Origin: Pseudomonadota bacterium | GTDB taxonomy: Bacteria; Pseudomonadota; Gammaproteobacteria; Burkholderiales; Burkholderiaceae_C | Length of the DNA: 56,820 bases | NCBI GenBank assembly: GCA_029780695.1 | Contig: JAKOYD010000067.1 | Span: 1 to 56,820, forward strand | Direction: 5' to 3' | Shown here: piece after piece, positions 54,058-56,820 of the stretch | Layout: each line of letters opens with the position of its first letter | Position numbering within the stretch: position 1 is the stretch's first letter | Position numbers and translations under genes: made by a program | Notes under the pieces: model-generated | Told to the model about the DNA's origin: nothing | Database searches by the model: none | What the model saw: only the letters and a program-made list of their open reading frames with translations

Positions 54058-54082
54058 GTAGTTATATTTTTGATAGCACCAA
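54058..54082 (+). repeat. Partial family A element (left half)
   Basis: GTAGTTATATTTTTGATAGC, ACCAA has the AT-rich left end and ATAGC core but no hairpin half. It lies just before a terminator. Confidence 0.45.
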
Positions 54083-54085
54083 AGC

Positions 54086-54116
54086 AAAGAGCCCCGGGCG
54101 CCGGGGCTCTTTTTCA
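54086..54116. terminator. Bidirectional intrinsic terminator
   Basis: AAAGAGCCCCGG and CCGGGGCTCTTT form a long stem around GCG, with a T-run on the plus strand and A/T-rich sequence on the other. It serves the converging Bug receptor and Liv-receptor genes. Confidence 0.9.
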
Positions 54117-54139
54117 TGGCGCGAACGCGCTGGGCGCGA

Positions 54140-55279
54140 TCAGTTCAGCGGCGTGCGCACGTTGTTGCGGTAGGCGTTCAGCGTCACGGCCGGCTTGGTC
54201 AGTTCGCCCTTGTCGGTGAACTGGATCTGCGCCGTCACGCCCTTGTAGTTGGTCTTGCGCAATTCGGCCACGTAGACCTTCGGGTCGACCGAGTTGGCGC
54301 GCTTCATGGCGTCGACCAGCACCCTGGTGGCGTCGTAGGCGTAGGGGCTGTAGATCTGGAAAGCGCCGGGGAACTTGGCGTCGTAGCGTTTCTTCCAGTC
54401 CTGCCCGCCGGCCATCTTCTCGACCGAAATGCCGCCCGTGGCGCACGTCACGTTGGCCACCGAGGCCGACTTGCCGGCCAGCTCGGGCAGCTTTTCGGTG
54501 CACGAGCCGTCGCCGCTGAAGAACTTGACGTTGCCCAGGCCCAACTGCTCGAGCTGGCGCAGCATGGGGCCGGACTGAGCGTCCAGCCCGCCGTAGAAGA
54601 TGGCGTCGGGCTTCTTGCCACGGATGTTGGTGAGGATGGCCATGAAGTCGGTGGCCTTGTCGGTGGTGAACTCTTCGGCCACCACGTTCATGCCTTTCTG
54701 GCGCGCGGTTTCCTTGAACACGTTGGCCAGGCCCTGACCGTAGGCGGTGCGGTCGTCGATGACGGCCACGTTCTTGAGCTTGAGCGCATCGGATGCGTAG
54801 ATGGCCAGCGCCGCGCCCAGTGCGTTGTCGTTGGCGATCAGGCGATACGTGGTGTTGTAGGCCGGCTTGGTGACGTCGGGGTTGGTGGCCGCGGTGGTGA
54901 TGTGCGGAATGCCGCACTTGTGGTAGATGCCCGAGGCCGGAATGGTGGTGCCGGACTGCAGGTGGCCGACCACGCCCGCCACCTTCTGGTCGCACAGCTT
55001 CTGCGCCACGGCGGTGGCCTGCTTGGGGTCGCCCGCGTCGTCTTCGGCGGCGATCTCGAACTTGATCTTCTTGCCGCCGATGGTCAGGTTCTGCGCGTTC
55101 AGCTCGTCGATGGCCATGCGCACGCCGTTTTCGGTGTCCTTGCCGATGTGCGCGATGCCGCCCGAGGTGGGGCCGGCGTGGGCGATCTTGACGGTCTGCG
55201 CATCTTGCGCATGGGCGGCGGTGGCCAGCAGGGCACCCGCGGCAATGGCGGACAGCGTGAAACCGTAACGATGGGTCAT
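54140..55279 (-). CDS. Branched-chain amino-acid ABC transporter periplasmic receptor (LivK/LivJ family)
   Basis: A 379-aa type I periplasmic binding protein with a Sec signal peptide (MTHRYGFTLSAIAAGALLATAAHA). The mature domain starts QTVKIAHAGPTSGGIAHIGKDTENGVRM and has family segments including GVVGHLQSGTTIPASGIY and RTAYGQGLANVFKE. The ATG at 55279 has AGGAGA eight bases upstream. It is downstream of livF on the same strand, so it belongs with the Liv-type transporter. The exact ligand is uncertain. Confidence 0.93.
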   Translation of the reverse strand: MTHRYGFTLSAIAAGALLATAAHAQDAQTVKIAHAGPTSGGIAHIGKDTENGVRMAIDELNAQNLTIGGKKIKFEIAAEDDAGDPKQATAVAQKLCDQKVAGVVGHLQSGTTIPASGIYHKCGIPHITTAATNPDVTKPAYNTTYRLIANDNALGAALAIYASDALKLKNVAVIDDRTAYGQGLANVFKETARQKGMNVVAEEFTTDKATDFMAILTNIRGKKPDAIFYGGLDAQSGPMLRQLEQLGLGNVKFFSGDGSCTEKLPELAGKSASVANVTCATGGISVEKMAGGQDWKKRYDAKFPGAFQIYSPYAYDATRVLVDAMKRANSVDPKVYVAELRKTNYKGVTAQIQFTDKGELTKPAVTLNAYRNNVRTPLN

Positions 55280-55384
55280 GTCGAAATTCTCCTGGAATGA
55301 CAAGTGGCAACAGCGGGCACGGCCCGCGAGATAAACACTAGGAAGTGATCCTAACCTGTGTCGGCATGGGACGCCGGCCGGCGT

Positions 55385-56101
<717 letters not shown>

Positions 56102-56103
56102 GA

Positions 56104-56820
56104 TCAATGCCCCCCCGTGCCCAGATAGGCTTCAATCACTTTGGGATCACGCTGCACGTCGCCCGGCGTGCCCTCGGCGATCTGCTTGCCATAGTCGAGC
56201 ACGGTGACGCGGTCGCACAGGCCCATCACCAGCTTCACATCGTGCTCGATCAGCAGGATGGTGCGGTTGTCCTTGCGGATGCGGTCGATCAGTTCCCGCA
56301 ACAGCACTTTTTCGGTCGCGTTCATGCCGGCCGCGGGTTCGTCCAGCGCGATCAGCTGCGGATCGGTCGCCAGTGCTCGGGCGATCTCCAGACGGCGCTG
56401 GTCGCCGTAGCTCAGCGTGCGCGACTTGTAGTCGGCGAACTTGGCAATGCCGACGTACTCCAGCAGTTCCATCGCCCGGCTGCGGATCTCGGCTTCTTCC
56501 TTCTTGAAGCCGGGCGTGCGCAGCACGGCGCCGATCAGGCCCGAATGCGTGCGCACGTGGCGGCCGACCATCACGTTTTCCACCGCCGTCATCTCGGGGA
56601 ACAGTCGGATGTTCTGGAACGTGCGGGCGATGCCGGCCTTGGCCACTTCGTGCACTGCGGTGGGCGTGTAGGGCTTGCCAGCCAGTTCGAAACTGCCGCT
56701 GTCGGGGGTGTAGAGACCAGTCAGCACGTTGAAGAACGTGGTCTTGCCGGCGCCGTTGGGGCCGATCAGGCCATAGACCTGGCCGCGTTCGATGGTGATG
56801 CCCACATCGCTCAGGGCCTG
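56104..56820 (-). CDS. livG: Branched-chain amino-acid ABC transporter ATP-binding protein LivG, 5' part beyond the window edge
   Basis: The second Liv ATPase. The visible 238 codons include Walker A IGPNGAGKTTFFNVLTGLYTP, the signature LSYGDQRRLEIARALATDP, Walker B LIALDEPAAGMN and the H-loop LLIEHDVKLVMGLCD. The LivG-specific insert after Walker A (ARTFQNIRLFPEMTAVENVMVGRH) separates it from LivF. The start codon lies past the right edge. The permease genes livH and livM are expected upstream. Confidence 0.96.
   Translation of the reverse strand, partial: QALSDVGITIERGQVYGLIGPNGAGKTTFFNVLTGLYTPDSGSFELAGKPYTPTAVHEVAKAGIARTFQNIRLFPEMTAVENVMVGRHVRTHSGLIGAVLRTPGFKKEEAEIRSRAMELLEYVGIAKFADYKSRTLSYGDQRRLEIARALATDPQLIALDEPAAGMNATEKVLLRELIDRIRKDNRTILLIEHDVKLVMGLCDRVTVLDYGKQIAEGTPGDVQRDPKVIEAYLGTGGH

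Overview
The window is a high-GC stretch of a betaproteobacterial chromosome, most likely Comamonadaceae (Acidovorax/Ottowia-like). I infer this from the protein sequences, from the orphan Bug-type (tripartite tricarboxylate) periplasmic receptors, from the PhaR regulator, from the gene order, and from short repeats of a type I associate with that family. It is almost entirely core genome. I see no phage, integrase, insertion sequence, CRISPR array or plasmid function.

Layout. (1) 1-5430: glmM (cut by the window edge), folP, ftsH and rlmE on the minus strand, with yhbY diverging. (2) 5431-8600: a glycosyltransferase-like gene, then a Kdo hydroxylase translationally coupled to a DUF4149 membrane protein, then greA. 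(3) 8823-14362: carA, a 120-aa unknown, a lipoprotein and carB, in one overlapping operon. (4) 14516-15514: a Bug receptor. (5) 15579-31403: a long minus-strand envelope and translation cluster, transcribed in the order rpsB, tsf, pyrH, frr, uppS, cdsA, dxr, rseP, bamA, skp, lpxD, fabZ, lpxA, lpxB, rnhB, then a SpoU-type rRNA methyltransferase. It joins ribosome and elongation factors, UMP kinase, isoprenoid and phospholipid precursors, outer-membrane assembly and lipid A synthesis. (6) 31668-35380: D-amino-acid dehydrogenase, bifunctional NAD(P)HX repair enzyme, an SDR. (7) 35439-40375: RNase R, tRNA-Leu(CAG), rimO, phaR, tRNA-Lys(TTT). (8) 40417-49333: tcdA, a YeeE/TsuA-like transporter, valS, a degenerate 2-hydroxyacid dehydrogenase, galU, tusA, a Nudix hydrolase, cysM and tRNA-Leu(CAA). 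(9) 49391-56820: an acyl-CoA dehydrogenase, an SDR and a ferredoxin-type reductase in divergent arrangement, a second Bug receptor, and the receptor plus two ATPases of a branched-chain amino-acid (Liv) ABC transporter, with livG cut by the window edge.

The most unusual signal is repetitive. Family A is a short (~50 bp) palindromic element with an AT-rich left end, an ATAGC core and a GCGC...GCGC hairpin. I count about 17 good copies and several partial ones. Many lie inside genes and are translated in frame (rimO, lpxB, the SpoU methyltransferase, nnr, dadA, valS, the DUF4149 gene), or supply stop codons (folP, rnr, an SDR). This resembles the in-frame palindromic elements known from Rickettsia. 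Family B is a ~100-bp G/C-rich element that abuts the stop codon of carB, fabZ, frr and tsf, and in degenerate form greA. Its hairpins look as if they covary between copies. One inverted copy is read as the N-terminus of the SpoU methyltransferase.

All coordinates and translations were read by eye; no search or alignment was run.
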